DNA of 64,000 nucleotides from Sipunculus nudus (GCA_026874595.1 CM049312.1:79872429-79936428); one strand, 5' to 3'; shown: positions 24,459 to 36,699, counted from the first letter of the stretch. Program-made: numbers and translations. Notes: generated by a model from the letters alone, not told the origin.

Positions 24459-25636
24459 CATTAATATAATACATAATATACATAATACATAATATACATA
24501 ATACATAATAATATATGTAATTTATATAGTGCTAATTCAACAAAATAGTTATCAAAAGCGCTTTACAAGACACAAAGTACAGTTTTACCAAAACATAAAA
24601 TGTAGATTCCTACTAAAGCAAAGATTCCTAAAAAACCCTAATTTCTAAGAACTACTAAAAGCAAATATGAGAAGGTAAGATTGAGATTTCTTTGAAAAGA
24701 AGCTAAAGATGGCGAAGTTCTGATTGAGTGCGGAAGTTCCTTCCACAACCTTGATGCCACAGCTTAGAAAGCTCTCAAACGACACATCTCACTTCGTGCT
24801 TTAGGGATCACTAAAAGCCCTTGGTCATATGACCTAAGCTGCCTGACTGGAACATAAAAAGTTAAGAGGTTCCTAATGTAAATAGGCGATTGACCATTTA
24901 TGGCTTTATGTACTAATAATAAAATCAATGCGCTGTCGCACCGGGAGCCAATGGAGTTCTTTAAGTATCGGGGTATTGTGGTCGCGCTTCTTGGCACCAG
25001 CTACAAGCCTAGCAGCTGCATTCTTCACTCTCTGTAGCCGGTCCAGTAACTTGCTAGGAAGACCACGTAGCAAAGAGTTGGAACAGTCAATCCTTGAACT
25101 GATGAACGCATGAATTAATGTTATTTGTGAATCTTGAGTAAGGAAACCCTTTATCCTAGCTATATTACGCAGGTGGTAAAAAGCCAAACTACAAATATTA
25201 TTTACATGCTTGTCAAGGCAAAGCCCTTTGTCAAACACTACCCCCAGGTTTCTAGCACTGTCTGTTGGCACAACTACAGAGTCAAATATGTTAAGAATTT
25301 TCAACTGAATTTTTTACCTCTGCTGGTTTGTACCGATAATCAGAACCTCAGTTGTATCAGCATTGAGTTTAAGCAGATTCTGACACATTGAAAATACCTA
25401 TGCCATGCAAGCATGTTTTCAATGGTAGAAATAGGAACCTTTGATTCTGGTTTAAATGATACATAAATTTGACTGTCATCAGCATAAAAATGATAATTCA
25501 TTCCATGCTGTCGTATTTTTTCACCAAGTGGTAATGTGTAAATTGTAGGAAAAAAAAAACAGAGGCCCCAGCACACCATTGTGAAAGCATGGGCCCTATG
25601 GCCTGGACCTTTGACCATGTGACTGCCCAAATCCAT
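24459..25636 (-). mobile_element. 5'-truncated CR1/L2-type LINE with decayed ORF2
   Basis: Read on the minus strand, frames at 25636-25340, 25304-24906 and 24997-24764 join into the C-terminal half of a non-LTR reverse transcriptase. The first contains the catalytic motif YADDSQIY. The second carries NLGVVFD, the thumb-region motif SRIDCSNSLLRGLP, RLQRVKNAAARLV and LKELHWLPVRQRIDF. The third carries KAINGQSPIYIRNLL. This order is typical of the Jockey/CR1/L2 group. Frameshifts separate the pieces (a run of nine A near 25550 is one candidate), and the endonuclease and RT fingers are missing. The 3' side (24466-24511) ends in short AT-rich repeats of ATAATACAT type instead of poly(A), as in CR1/L2-like elements. 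Dead copy. Confidence 0.85.
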
Positions 25637-25639
25637 AAG

Positions 25640-26250
25640 TTTTTTTCACTACTGAAAGATGGAAAGTTTTGGTTGTAAAATTTGGCTTAAAATACATCCA
25701 CTAACTTTTTAAAGAAGAGGGTCCTGTGGCCTTGATCTTTGACCTCATGCCCCCAGAATCAAAAGGGTTCTTACTTTTGTGGTGGGCCATGTAGAAGCCA
25801 AGACTGAAAACAACATATCAAACAATAACTGGTATTAACATCTGAAAACATATATGTTGAAAAATGGTCCCTCAGACCTTGACATGTGACCGTGTAACCC
25901 AAAAATAAATCTGATTCTTCCCCTATTGGCAGGTCAGCAAAATGTGCAAGTTGGAAGGTTTGGGATTAAAGGTTTGACTTAAAATGCATCCACGATCTTT
26001 CTAAATAAGTGGGTCCTTAGACCTTGAACTTTGAGTTTTTTTCCTTAATATCTCAAAGGAACGAAGTCCTATTGACCCAATTTTCGATATGGTAGGAGAT
26101 TTTGGGGACATCTAACTGTATGCCAAGTTTCAGATTTATAGGTCCAATGGTGTCGAAACGTGCAAGTCTTACGGCGGGACATCCGGACGACGGACAATGG
26201 GCCACAACTATAGCTCAGATGACTTATAGTCAGCTAAGCTTAAAAAAATA
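25640..26250 (+). repeat. Repeat D, copy 1
   Basis: Tandem units are built around GACCTTGA.CTTTGACCTCATG, CCCA.AATCAA, TTCTTACTT.TGTGGTGGGCC and GGAAGGTTTGGGATTAAAGG. The block ends with GGACGACGGACAATGGGCCA and an ATAGCTCAGATGACTTATAG to CAGCTAAGCTTA terminal inverted repeat. This end module is the one used by repeat A, although the cores differ. TGACCTTTGACCTCATGACC-type units are widespread in bivalve repeats. Confidence 0.75.
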
Positions 26251-26409
26251 TGAATAAAATTTTTTATCTATTTCAGTAAAAATAATTTTTAAAAAATGTT
26301 CCTTTTTTTAAGGGGCCCACTCGATAACTAAATAATGTTCAATGGGGTCTTATTTCAGAAAAGTTTGTCGACCCGTTATAAATTCTCAAAATATTCACTT
26401 AATATTATG

Positions 26410-26550
26410 CAAAAATTAGTCATCTAAACAACTGTAGTGATTTAGTGATGCCAGATGCTGCCTCTTTCGAAATAGTATGGGTTAACATACAGATGACGGA
26501 TGACGCCACACCATTGCATAAGCTCACAGGTTCGCTCAAAATGGCCATGG
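26410..26550 (+). repeat. Repeat C, copy 2 (3' end)
   Basis: It contains AATAGTATGGGT, CAGATGACGG, CACACCATTGCATAAGCTCA and CAGGTTCGCTCAAAATGG, matching 18105-18190. Confidence 0.7.
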
Positions 26551-28292
26551 CAGAAATGGCTATATGGAAATTAACGAGTAGCGGGATTAAATTTGGAATT
26601 CAATATATTGAAATAATCTACATTAAAAGTTTGTTGTACATTGAAATACCTACCATCATACTTTGTAGCAGAATATTATTTGTTGTATATATGGGTGAAT
26701 GCACTTTGAGTATACCATGAGCAGTGAAAGATAATGTAGATCATTGGCTATTTATTATATATAATTAATAAATAAAATAGAAATATTTATTTTATCAAAT
26801 GTTATTTTAAAAATTTTTCATGACCATTGTGAAGGCTTTGGCATATGTAAAATATTGATTTATATGCATATTTGTACATTTTTTTCTTCATATAAATTTG
26901 AAAAAAAAAATATTTTATAGTACATACTTCAGTTTACATTTCATCTTCTTACTCACAGTTAATACATAACGAATTTCAGTGTCACTTAAATTGTCACCAG
27001 ATGAATTATTCATAATTACTGCATATTATCATTAAGTATCAAAGCTGGAAAATCAGTCTTTTATGTATCAGGAGAGGAATTTATATAAAGATATGCCCTG
27101 TTTCCCATCCTAATTGATATATTAAATAACAATACCGTTTAACATCAATATTCTGGACAGAACCAAACTGGAGACAACAGTGCCTTAGCTTCCCAGGTGT
27201 ATATATTCAATTGAATGTGATGCAGTGTTTTATTCCATTGCATTGGACATATTGATTGTGGACAGATAGGTGGTAAACTTTACAATATTGGTAGCATCAT
27301 GGCCTGTATTCCTCAGACATGCCCTTCTTCACTGCAATATTCTCTTTTATCATTTTCTATTCTTCAGATGTGAGAAATGTTCTCAGTAAGGCAACATCTA
27401 TATTTCCTATATCAAAACTAACATAAATAATTTACGAATGTGGAGGGATATTAAAACTTACATTAATTTTACAAAACATATAAAATATAATTTAAATCTT
27501 TTTCATAATAAATTTTGTAATAAACAATCTTGTATTTAACCTGTGTACATAGTAGGATCAAATTAATTGAAATCAAAATATCAGTTATAAAATAATGAAA
27601 TATTAAACGTCATTTATATTCTCATACTGTATAATCAAGTAAATTAAAATTATTAAAAAAAGGTTCAATTTTCAAGTGACCTTGTCATACACAGAAACAC
27701 AGCATGCGATCTACAGTCAATTAAAGACCTGTATCGCCGTTGGAGCTCTGTAGTAGCATATACAACGCCTGGTCAAAGCAGTCCAACGCCCCCCCCCCCC
27801 TTTTATCCGGAATCGCATCAATATTTATTTGTTAATCCCATCACTTAATGTGGTTGGCTTTAAAAATTCACGATTTGACTTGGAGAACAGCACAGTTACC
27901 AGGCCTCATACCAACTCAAATGTACAGTAAAGTACTTGTAGCAAGAGCCGTGTCTGTGAAAGCTAAATCGGTTTGGGCACAGTTCCACGGGTCTGTTCCA
28001 GTTTCCACCCTGTGTACTGGTGTAGCAATTGTGTACTGGTGTAGCGTATTAAGCTAGAATATAATTTCTAGTTTATGTCTACGAATCTTGCATTATAAAC
28101 TCCAAGGCACGCAAGTCTGATGTATTATAGGTACTTAGTAGAGAAATAGTTTATCCTATATATGGCCAATATATTGTGACTTCCATTGGAAAACTGAATC
28201 TGTTTTCACTAATCATAATACGAATTTTCAACTCATTTATATTAAGTGTAAATACCTTTATATGTATAGTAAAATATTAATGGATTGTTATG
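26551..28292. other. AT-rich non-coding stretch
   Basis: No gene supported; a poly-C run lies near 27788-27799. The open frame at 27848-28057 has no recognisable motif. Confidence 0.5.
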
Positions 28293-31200
28293 GTGGCCCG
28301 AAGGTCTCATCCCCGTGCCGCGCCCCACGCCCCGCGCGCCGCGCCTCAGGACATACATTGCTTGCACAGTTCTTTATTTCTTGGTAATGCACAACATTTT
28401 GTAAAGTATTTAACTATATCCAAATAACACAAATTACAATAAATATAGATCACAGTAATTTTGACAAACACAATTACACTTCAAATGGATATATATTATG
28501 TGATTATGTGCGTGCGTTTTCTAAGTGTTTGTGAAAGAAAAAGCAAAATGCTATTAAGTTTGGAATTTAGCCCCGCCTAAGCTGCAAAAAAGGTCGAAGA
28601 AAAATAAAAATCGTCTTTTCTTGGACAAACATATTTCTCTTTAAACTGGATAAAGTCATCGAAGACTCAAATTCGGTTATAAACGTGACATTTTGGTCCT
28701 TTTAATGAGATTTGAATGTTAACTTTTATTTTCGAAATTCCAAATAGCAATATATGAGAATATTGAAATAAATTTATAAGATTATTTAAATTTTTGTAGA
28801 ATGACTGGTCCCAACATTTAACCGTATGGTTCTCCACAAAAAAATGTGCACATTGATATGACGGAGTAAGAAATGTGAACAGCTAAAAAGAAGAATGCAT
28901 TTTAACCCTCTTCTTCTAACTTTGACATTATTTTTTTAAGCTTAATGGATCTTGTGAATAAGTGAACGCGTTATAAAAAGTTCACATAGGGCCTATGACA
29001 TACGTTGATGCTAATTAAATTAGGCTAATAATTAACAGGGTGTATAATAAATCTATCCTACTATCAAACACAATTTCTAACTAAATTATTTTGCCTAAAA
29101 GCCTTTTACAGGCCGCATTATGATGATTTAAAGAATTTTTAGAAACATTTCCCCTTAAATAGTCTCGTGATTTTTCTGCATGTTTTCATTTTCTTCTTCG
29201 TAATTCTTATTCTTTTTCGTGCCTCATCATATTTCCAATTCCATCATCATTAACTCATTTGGTGGGACTTTGATTTAACTTACAGAAAAAAGTCAGGTAA
29301 ATTGAACGCAAATTCATATTTTACTCAATACAAACAGCCTGTTTGCAAACTTATAGTACACATAGTTTTAGTTTTATTACCGTCCTTAGACTGCCACACA
29401 TGACGTAGGCCTACCAAGCCTTCCTTGCATTATGTAGGATCACAAGAAAGCTATTACTGTTCTACGCTCAAACTGCCGGGACTGTTAAATGAATCTTTGA
29501 CATGAACTGCTGTATACTTACGAGTAAAATCCCTTGATATATGTCCATCTTGTACAAGAAATAATACTTGTATAAATTAATTATATATTCCCTTTATTCA
29601 CCATAAATGAGGCTTTCCAAGACACAACAGCAGAACTAGCTATAGGTTGTTGTCAATTGATGGGGTTGGTTCAAAATTGTTTGGGTATATGATTTCCTTC
29701 AACAGGAACTACAATAATCGAAATGCTATTCATCTATTTTCTTTTAAATATAGACGTAAAGACGCCACGGAAAATATAACATTTGTCAATGGACGGAGCC
29801 ATGCTTTCTCCAAGAGTCTCTAAATTTTGGAGGGTGTGGGAAAGGTACTTAATACAAAAGCAGGAAGCGTTTTTATTTCACCTATTAAATATAACAACTT
29901 TGGGTGCTTTATCTGTTCTAGTTATGAACTCGCACTCAGTCGCCGGAAGCTAATAAATCTACGTTGAGAAAGATTAAATAAAAGAATAAATAGGATTTTC
30001 CAGGATATTTCCCCAATATTAAAAACAAGTAAATGTTTCTATTGCATACTGAATTTTTTTCCTCAATGTTGTTTCTTCCACGAAATGAAGTACATAAAAA
30101 CGATTTCATATGAATCATTATAACTGGTGAATTGATTATTCAAGCGATGGTCAATAATAGCTAAACTATCAATTATTTAATTAAAAAGTAAATTTTAAGT
30201 ACCTTAAGTTTTACTTTGTGGTTGTAAGATTTTATTGCATGCTTTGTCGAGCCATGCCTTTATCATTAAAATACAGAGACTTTTCATTAATTAGTTAAAT
30301 CACCACAACTCTTTAATTTTCAGACCTTCCACTTTTAATGGCTTGGATATCTTGTTCATGTTGTTCTAAATATATCTGAAAGCAATAAAACACTGGTCTT
30401 CTTGTTTTCTCTGAATTTAATATTTAAAAATAATTTGTATTATGAGGCAATACTTTTCAGTGTTTACTTTGACCTAAAATAACATAGACCATGTATGTAT
30501 ATTTAATTATTTATGTCCACAAGCATGTTGCCCAAATCTAAAGAAGCTGAAATATTCCATGTGAACGGTAGGAGTCATGGCTTAAAAATCATTTGGATAG
30601 AAATGAAAATTTCTGTAACCATTGTGTTTATATATCCAGTATATTTAAACCTTTACCTGCTATTTTTTTTTTTTGGAGGGGGGGGGGTCACTGCAGTCTT
30701 ATTCCTCATATAACAGTTTTACTGTTGAAAACATTCGGCTCTTTTAACACACATGTGCATGTAGGATGGCATGTAAGATGGCTGAATCAGGTTTACACAA
30801 AGAGCAAGGTGTGACTGAAAGTTTGATATGATGTTAGGTTGCATCTTTAGTGGAATGCAATTTTTTTTTTCGGAAAGGTAAACCTGTTTTAATGCCTTTC
30901 CGTTGGAACGCTGAACATTTTCTGAAAATTACGATCCCTGTATATTATAATGTAGAAAGTTCCGAGACTGGTTCATATCTGTAATCACTTTGAGTTTATG
31001 GAAGACGATGAAATATGTCTCTATCAATCAACAGTCCCATTCTGCCACGTGTTGGGCTTTATTTAAAAATGAGTTCGTTGTTAATATTTCAATGAAGTGT
31101 CATGAGAGTCAGTAGAAGGATATGGCCACGGATCAAAGAACCATTGCCGAATTATTATTTTAGTCTAGTAAGTCTGAGGGTGGGTCTGGATGCAAAGTCA

Positions 31201-31501
31201 GGGATTGGGGAAGGAATGCGCCCTACAAGTGTCCTAATTTCAAACGTTCTTTTTTTTAACAGAGAATTTTACCCACATGTCACTAGCGTATTTGAATGTA
31301 GAGATCAGTTACATGTAGCGATTAATTGAACTATATAGATGTAAGCCGCTGTTACTTGTGTAATCAAAGTTAACCTTAAATTGGATCTATCCGTACTTCT
31401 TTTTTTATTGTAATGTTACTGTGTATATTAGTGTGTTTTATATGTATACTTGTAAATTGTATATCAAGGTTTTTTTTTGTTTTCCTCTTCCAGGTATTTT
31501 T

Positions 31502-31547
<46 letters not shown>

Positions 31548-31880
31548 GTATATTTGTATTGCACTCTATCTTGTCCAGAGAAGGTTTTGTATTGGCATGT
31601 GGGCCATTCGGTAATCATGGTGAAATAAATACTTTTAAATTAAAAACTTGTCACCATATTGTTTTTTGCATAGCTTATACTCTTTCAATAACAAAAAATG
31701 TAGGTTGTTAATTTTTTTACACAGAAAAATACTACACATACTGACATATGCACCTACACTATAACTACTGCTGAGTATATTCAGTCTTTATATTGAGCAA
31801 TGGAATATACTTTACAAAATGAGGTATAATAGCCAGAGGTAAGTACTGAGGCGCGGGTGAGACTTACGGCCCACCATATG
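28293..31880. mobile_element. Candidate element bounded by GC-rich inverted repeats
   Basis: The left end, GGTGGCCCGAAGGTCTCATC followed by a CCGCGCC-rich run and GCGCCTCAGGAC (28293-28351), is the reverse complement, with gaps, of the right end CTGAGGCGCGGGTGAGACTT plus ACGGCCCACC (31848-31879). The left copy carries about 25 extra bases of GCGC-rich sequence. The 3.6-kb interior is AT-rich with no transposase frame and a (TA)n at 31505-31548. No clear target duplication is seen, so two independent insertions in opposite orientation remain possible. Confidence 0.4.
31505..31548. repeat. (TA)n microsatellite
   Basis: About 44 bases of perfect TA alternation. Confidence 0.95.
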
Positions 31881-31889
31881 ACCATATCC

Positions 31890-32540
31890 CGCAAAACCTG
31901 TCATGCGATTTGAGCAGTACCTGGATGTTCTTCCTCCGGATTCAGGTCAAACTCGTCCTCATCATCTTGATCTTCTTTCTTTCCGGTCGACACAAGATCC
32001 ATAATGTCCGTGTCACTCAACATGTCACCTGCTGGAACCCCGGCATCTATGGCGAGATAGTCTTACGCGGTCATCGTGTTTTCGTTTGGTAGCTCAGCCA
32101 TGCACAGCTCTGAATAGGTTGGCAATATACGGCTCTCAAATTTAACACGTTGTTTGTGTTTGCAATCACGAACTGACACCAATACTACTTTCATGTAGTA
32201 TCGGTCGGCGTTTCAGACCGAATATTCATTAAGGCATGGCTAATTAGTTCCATGTTCATAACGAAGTTACGAGTCTGCTGTGCCAGGCGTTGGACATATG
32301 CATGACTGACAAATGAGCACTTTGATGTTTATTGGCCGGAGGGTCACCGAGGCGTGCCGGGTTATGTGGATACCGTTTATCGTGATTAGGGATGTTGGTT
32401 CCCGGTAATGGTGCCGAGCTAGATTACGCAAAATGCCGGATTAAGTCATAAAAATATAATGGAGGAAATCCGTTCTCAAGAAATGTGCCGGATTACGCCG
32501 AATAATCAAATACTGGATTAAAAGGGTCCGACTGTATAAG
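31890..32540 (-). pseudogene. pogo/Tigger-like transposon remnant
   Basis: On the minus strand, 32110-31900 reads ELCMAELPNENTMTA, a stop, then DYLAIDAGVPAGDMLSDTDI and MDLVS, followed by an acidic DQDDEDEFDLNPEEE tail and a stop. The D(Y/W)L.ID..VP....L.D.DI...V motif plus an acidic tail is characteristic of the C-terminus of pogo/Tigger transposases. Upstream on the same strand, at 32537, lies CAGTCGGACCCTTTTAATCC, a pogo-type terminal sequence. Only the 5' terminus and the C-terminal coding end were recognised. The catalytic DDE core is absent or unrecognisable, so the copy is dead. Confidence 0.55.
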
Positions 32541-32639
32541 CACCAACACCACTTAACAGTTTATGGATTGCTGAGTGTAATAAAGCCTTACTGTGAACTG
32601 GCATCCAAAGAAGCATTGGCCCACAACATAAACTTATTA

Positions 32640-33745
32640 CCTTCTATTGGGTCTCAGAGATAAGAAACAGCATAGGTCCACGTATATGGTCTAGTCCCTG
32701 TAGTATAGGCTCACAGTGGACAGACTTAGAATAGGCCCACAGTAAATCGACTGGTCACTGTAACATAGGCTTACAGTGGACAGACTACGAGAATAGGCCG
32801 AAGGTAAATGGACTGGTCACTGAAGTATAGGCTTACAGTGGACAGACTATTACAATAGGCCCACAGTAAATGGACTGGTCACTGAAATACAGACTAACAG
32901 TGGACAGACTATTATAATAGGCCCATTTTAAATGTACTTGTCACTGTATTATAGGCTCACAGTGTACAGACTATTAGAATAAGCCCACAGTAAATGGACT
33001 GGTCTCTAAGGTAAAGGCTCACAGTGGACACACTATTAGTATAGCCTCACTGTAAATGGACTAGTCACTGTATTTTAGGCTCACAGTGGACACACTATTA
33101 TAATAGGCTCACAGTTAATGGACTGGTCATTAAAATATAGTCTCCGATGGACAGACTATCAGAATAGGCCCACAGTAAATGGACTGGTTTCTAAAATAAA
33201 GGCTTACAATGGACAGACTATTAGAATAGGCCCACAGTAAATAGACTGGTCACTGAAATATAAGCTCATAGTGGACAGACTATTTAAATAGGCCCACATT
33301 TAATGGACTGGTCACTGTAATATAAGCTCATAGAGGACAGACTATTAGAATAGGCCCACTTTAAATGGACTGGTCACGGTATTAAAGGCTCACAGTGGAC
33401 AGACTATTAAAAAGGGCTACAGTAAATAAACTGGTCAAGGTAATATAAGCTCACAGTGTACATACTTAGAATAGGCCCATCGTAAATGGACTGGTCACGG
33501 AAATATAGGGTCACAGTGGACAGACTACTAAAATTGACCCACAGTAATGGAACTGTTCACTGTAATATTGGCTCTCAGGGGACATACTTAGGACGGGCCC
33601 ACCGTAAACGGACTAGGCACGGTAATATAGGCTAAAAGTTGACAGACTATTATGATAGGCCAACAGTAATTTGACTGGTCACTGTAATATTGGCTCACAG
33701 TGGACATACTTAAAATAGGCCCGTAGTAAATGGACTCAGTATGAA
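32640..33745 (+). repeat. 61-bp minisatellite, ~17 copies
   Basis: The consensus comprises TAATATAGGCTCACAGTGGA, CAGACTATTAGAATAGGCCC and ACAGTAAATGGACTGGTCAC, about 61 bases. Copies are diverged by substitutions and small indels, with no interruption. No open frame of note. Confidence 0.92.
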
Positions 33746-34102
33746 GAGACTGTCAGAATTGCCTTCACACTTGGGTATCCTCATCAAATAGAGGCAAACA
33801 CCTTTGAGACCCATAAAGTATGTTGAGCAGGGAGACACTTGGGCAAACAGTATTTGATATGACATGATCGAGAAATGGAAGTATACAATCACCTATATAC
33901 GCCCCCGCTGTATTGGTTGCGTGTAAGCCTCAAGGTGGATGCATCAAGGAGGCTGGATGAATAAATGTACAGGATAACAATATACATAAATACAGTGATG
34001 TCCTTGTCAGCGTGGTGGGCATACACATACGGTGTTTGCCTGATCCATGGTCTTAGAATCCTGCAAAGTCACACACACAGCCTGCATATTTACTTTGATT
34101 TG
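33746..34102. other. Spacer between two minisatellites
   Basis: No gene or repeat recognised. Confidence 0.5.
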
Positions 34103-34715
34103 CTATTTATGGAAGGTATAAACACCTGTAAAAGACCGTTATAGTGATCACAGCGGAGGGATTACATTGTGTACAGGCTCCCATGTATGGGTAGCGTACA
34201 CACCTCTACAGGCCCACAATGTACGGGTAGCGTGCACACCTCTACAGGCCCACAATGTACGGGCAGTGTGCGCACCTGTGCAGGCTCACAATGTACGGGT
34301 TTATTTATGGAAGGTATAAACACCTGTAAAGGACTGTTATAGTGATCACAGCGGAGGGATTACATTGTGTACATGCTCCCATGTATAGGTAGCGTACACA
34401 GCTCTACAGGCCCACAGTGTACGGGTAGCGTGCACACCTCTACAGGCCCACAATGTACGGGTAGCGTGCACACCTTTACAGGCCCACAATGTACGCGTAG
34501 CGTGCACACCTGTACAGGCTGACAATGTACGGGTAGCGGGCACACATGTACAGAGTCACAATGTACAGGCAGCGTGCACACCTGTACAGGCCCACAGTGT
34601 ACGGGTAGCGTGCACACCTGTACAGAGTCACAATGTACAAGCAGCGTGCACACCTGTACAGGCCCATAATGTACGGTTAGAGGGCATATCTGTACAGGCT
34701 CATAATGTACACAAT
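34103..34715. repeat. 36-bp minisatellite inside a 198-bp duplication
   Basis: The unit is GGGTAGCGTGCACACCTGTA followed by CAGGCCCACAATGTAC (36 bases), in two blocks (34190-34298 and 34385-34715). Each block is preceded by a copy of a non-repeat leader starting ATTTATGGAAGGTATAAACA, at 34105 and 34303 (198 bases apart). Because 36 is a multiple of three, three minus-strand frames stay open through it and translate as 12-residue repeats such as VHCGPVQVCTLP. I consider these incidental. Confidence 0.92.
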
Positions 34716-34985
34716 CATAGAAGTTATTAGTTTTGTCTGCGGCTACCAGTAATTTTTCTTCTTTTTTGATAAGTTGAGTGTCCCTGCGTAGTTGTTTCTG
34801 GAAAGGTTTGTTGGTGCTTTTGAATTTGATATTTTGTATGATGTTCAATAGTTAATCTTCGAATTCTTTTAGCTCCGGTGTTCGCGGTGGTGGTTTAGCA
34901 GAGCGGAATCCGTAGGTCTCTTTTTTTTGTCTGCGTTGCCGCCAGGGTTCAGGAAGAAGTAGGATCTCCATCTGATATTTCTTAT
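34716..34985 (-). pseudogene. Retroelement polyprotein fragment (RT-associated region)
   Basis: On the minus strand the translation runs YGFRSAKPPPRTPELKEFED, a stop codon at about 34852, then LLNIIQNIKFKSTNKPFQ, QLRRDTQLIKKEEKLLVAAD and KTNNFYDC. The PP.TPEL..FE..L...IQNIKF....NPFQ..L..D...I......V.ADKTTN.Y pattern is one I recall from reverse-transcriptase-bearing proteins common in molluscs and cnidarians. I cannot name the clade with confidence. The frame runs straight into the 36-bp minisatellite, which replaces the rest of the gene. Confidence 0.45.
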
Positions 34986-35291
34986 AATTTGTGCGTTTTT
35001 TCAATCAAACATTTCATCATTTTATAACTTTACCCTGTGCAACAACTCGGCCATTATACCTTGACCTTTCAGCTTGATGCACAAATAAGACTGGTCAATA
35101 TTTAACGTATATTTCTGTTCATTACATTTTATGGTGATAGATATGGTACATAAAACATCGATTAAAAATCGATCATCTGTCGTTTCTATCTTACAGTAAT
35201 CGAAAATCATTTTACGATCCACTAATATCTATATAAATGTATCTATAAATATTGCATTTCTGATCGCAAAAAAGTTTACCCATTTATTACA

Positions 35292-35293
<2 letters not shown>
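34986..35293. other. Non-coding spacer
   Basis: AT-rich, nothing recognised. Confidence 0.5.

Positions 35294-35352
<59 letters not shown>
35294..35352. repeat. (TA)n microsatellite
   Basis: About 58 bases of perfect alternation, directly next to repeat D. Confidence 0.95.
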
Positions 35353-35355
<3 letters not shown>

Positions 35356-35359
35356 TTTT

Positions 35360-36060
35360 CCCTATTCAGGTGTGCCACATGTGGGAGATGGAAGGTTTGG
35401 GATGAAACGTTTGGCTTAAAATGCAATCCACAATCTTTTCAAAGAATTGGTTCCTGTGACCCTGACCATTGACCTCATGACCCAAAAATCAAATGGATTC
35501 TTACTTATGTGGTGGGCCAAATATTAGTCAAGATTAATATCCATTTGTCAATTCAAACTGGAGTTATTATTTGGAAACAAATATATGGACTGATTACCCC
35601 TATGACCTTGAACTTTGACCTCATGAACCCAAAATAAAGACTGTTCCTACCTGGTAGGTAGGCCAAATATACATCAAGTTTGAAATCAATATGTTAATCC
35701 AAACTGGAATTATCATTCAGAAGGAAATATGTGAACAGATGGCCACTGTAACTTGACTTTTGACTTAGTGACCCCATAACCAATCAGGTTCATCTCCTAT
35801 TTGCAGGCCACCTATATGTGTTAGGTGAAAGGTTTGGGATGACAAGTTTGGCTAAAAATGCATCAACATATTTTCAATAACATCTGGGTCCTTTGACCTT
35901 GACTTTTGACCTCATGACCCAAAAATCAATGGAGTTCTTGCTTTAGAGGTGGGCCATATACAAATCAAGTTTGAAATCGATATATCAAGCTAAACTCGAG
36001 TTATCATTAGGAAACATATTTGACGGACATACAGAAAGACGAAGAGACAGGGTGATTACT
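35360..36060 (+). repeat. Repeat D, copy 2
   Basis: At least three tandem units carry TGGAAGGTTTGGGATGA, TGACCTTGA(A/C)(C/T)TTTGACCTCATGA, CCCAAAAATCAA and GTGGTGGGCC(A/C). They are close to 25640-26230. The block runs into repeat A at about 36060 after an ACAGAAAGACGAAGAGACAG segment. Confidence 0.8.
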
Positions 36061-36695
36061 ATAGGGAATCCGCTTATTTAAGCAGGGCCCTAATAACACA
36101 TAAGGTTTCAGGACTCAAGATGAAACCACAGTTGCAAACTGATAGTATCAATATAATTAAGCGGTCGCAATATTAAGGGAAAAAAACCGTGAAAGAGAAA
36201 ACATACAGGTGGCGGCATCAGTCCACATGTTCTGAAGATACCAGTCATAATAAATAAACGAAACAAGTTTCGGGATTTTAGATGAAACCACAGTTGAGAA
36301 ACTGACATAATTGCCGTCATGTGACGTTCTCAAAAACAGAAAATATCGTTAAAGTTAGATAAAATTCCAGTGGCGCTACCAGTTTTCGAGGACTTACAAC
36401 CCTAGTCATGGTCAATACTCAAGGCAAGTTTCAGGGCAATCCATGCATTGTTAATCAAGATATTGGCGGTTTTGTATCAAACTTTTCATTATTCATGCCC
36501 ATAGCTTGTAGGATATAGGTCACAATTACATAATTTCAGGTTTTCAAGGAGAATTTTTGTTGACCTTCCGGGCACAGGTTTCTAGGTCCAACGGTGTCAA
36601 ACGTGACAGCCCAAAAGACAGACAGATAGACGGACGGACGACAGAGGCTGAGCGATCACGATAGCTCAGTTGACTTACAGATATCCGAGCTAATG
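36061..36695 (+). repeat. Repeat A, diverged copy with ACGG end
   Basis: Two diverged units contain CAGGTGGCGGCATCAGTC (36210) and CAGTGGCGCTACCAGTTTTC (36370). They are followed by GGTTTTCAAGGAGAATTTTT and GGTCCAACGGTGTCAAACGT, an ACAGACAGATAGACGGACGG microsatellite and the terminal ATAGCTCAGTTGACTTACAG plus ATCCGAGCTAAT. Confidence 0.75.
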
Positions 36696-36699
36696 TGTG

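Noticed and set aside
31376-31711. Two opposite-strand frames across 31376-31711
   Set aside because: Both pass through a (TA)n tract giving Tyr-Ile runs and show no known motif.
32640-34715. CRISPR-like appearance of evenly spaced repeats
   Set aside because: Units are contiguous and diverged, without unique spacers, and the window is eukaryotic.
34346-34848. Three overlapping minus-strand frames with 12-residue Cys-containing repeats
   Set aside because: The 36-bp unit keeps all frames open regardless of coding; no start context, no conserved domain, and the upstream part is interrupted by a stop.
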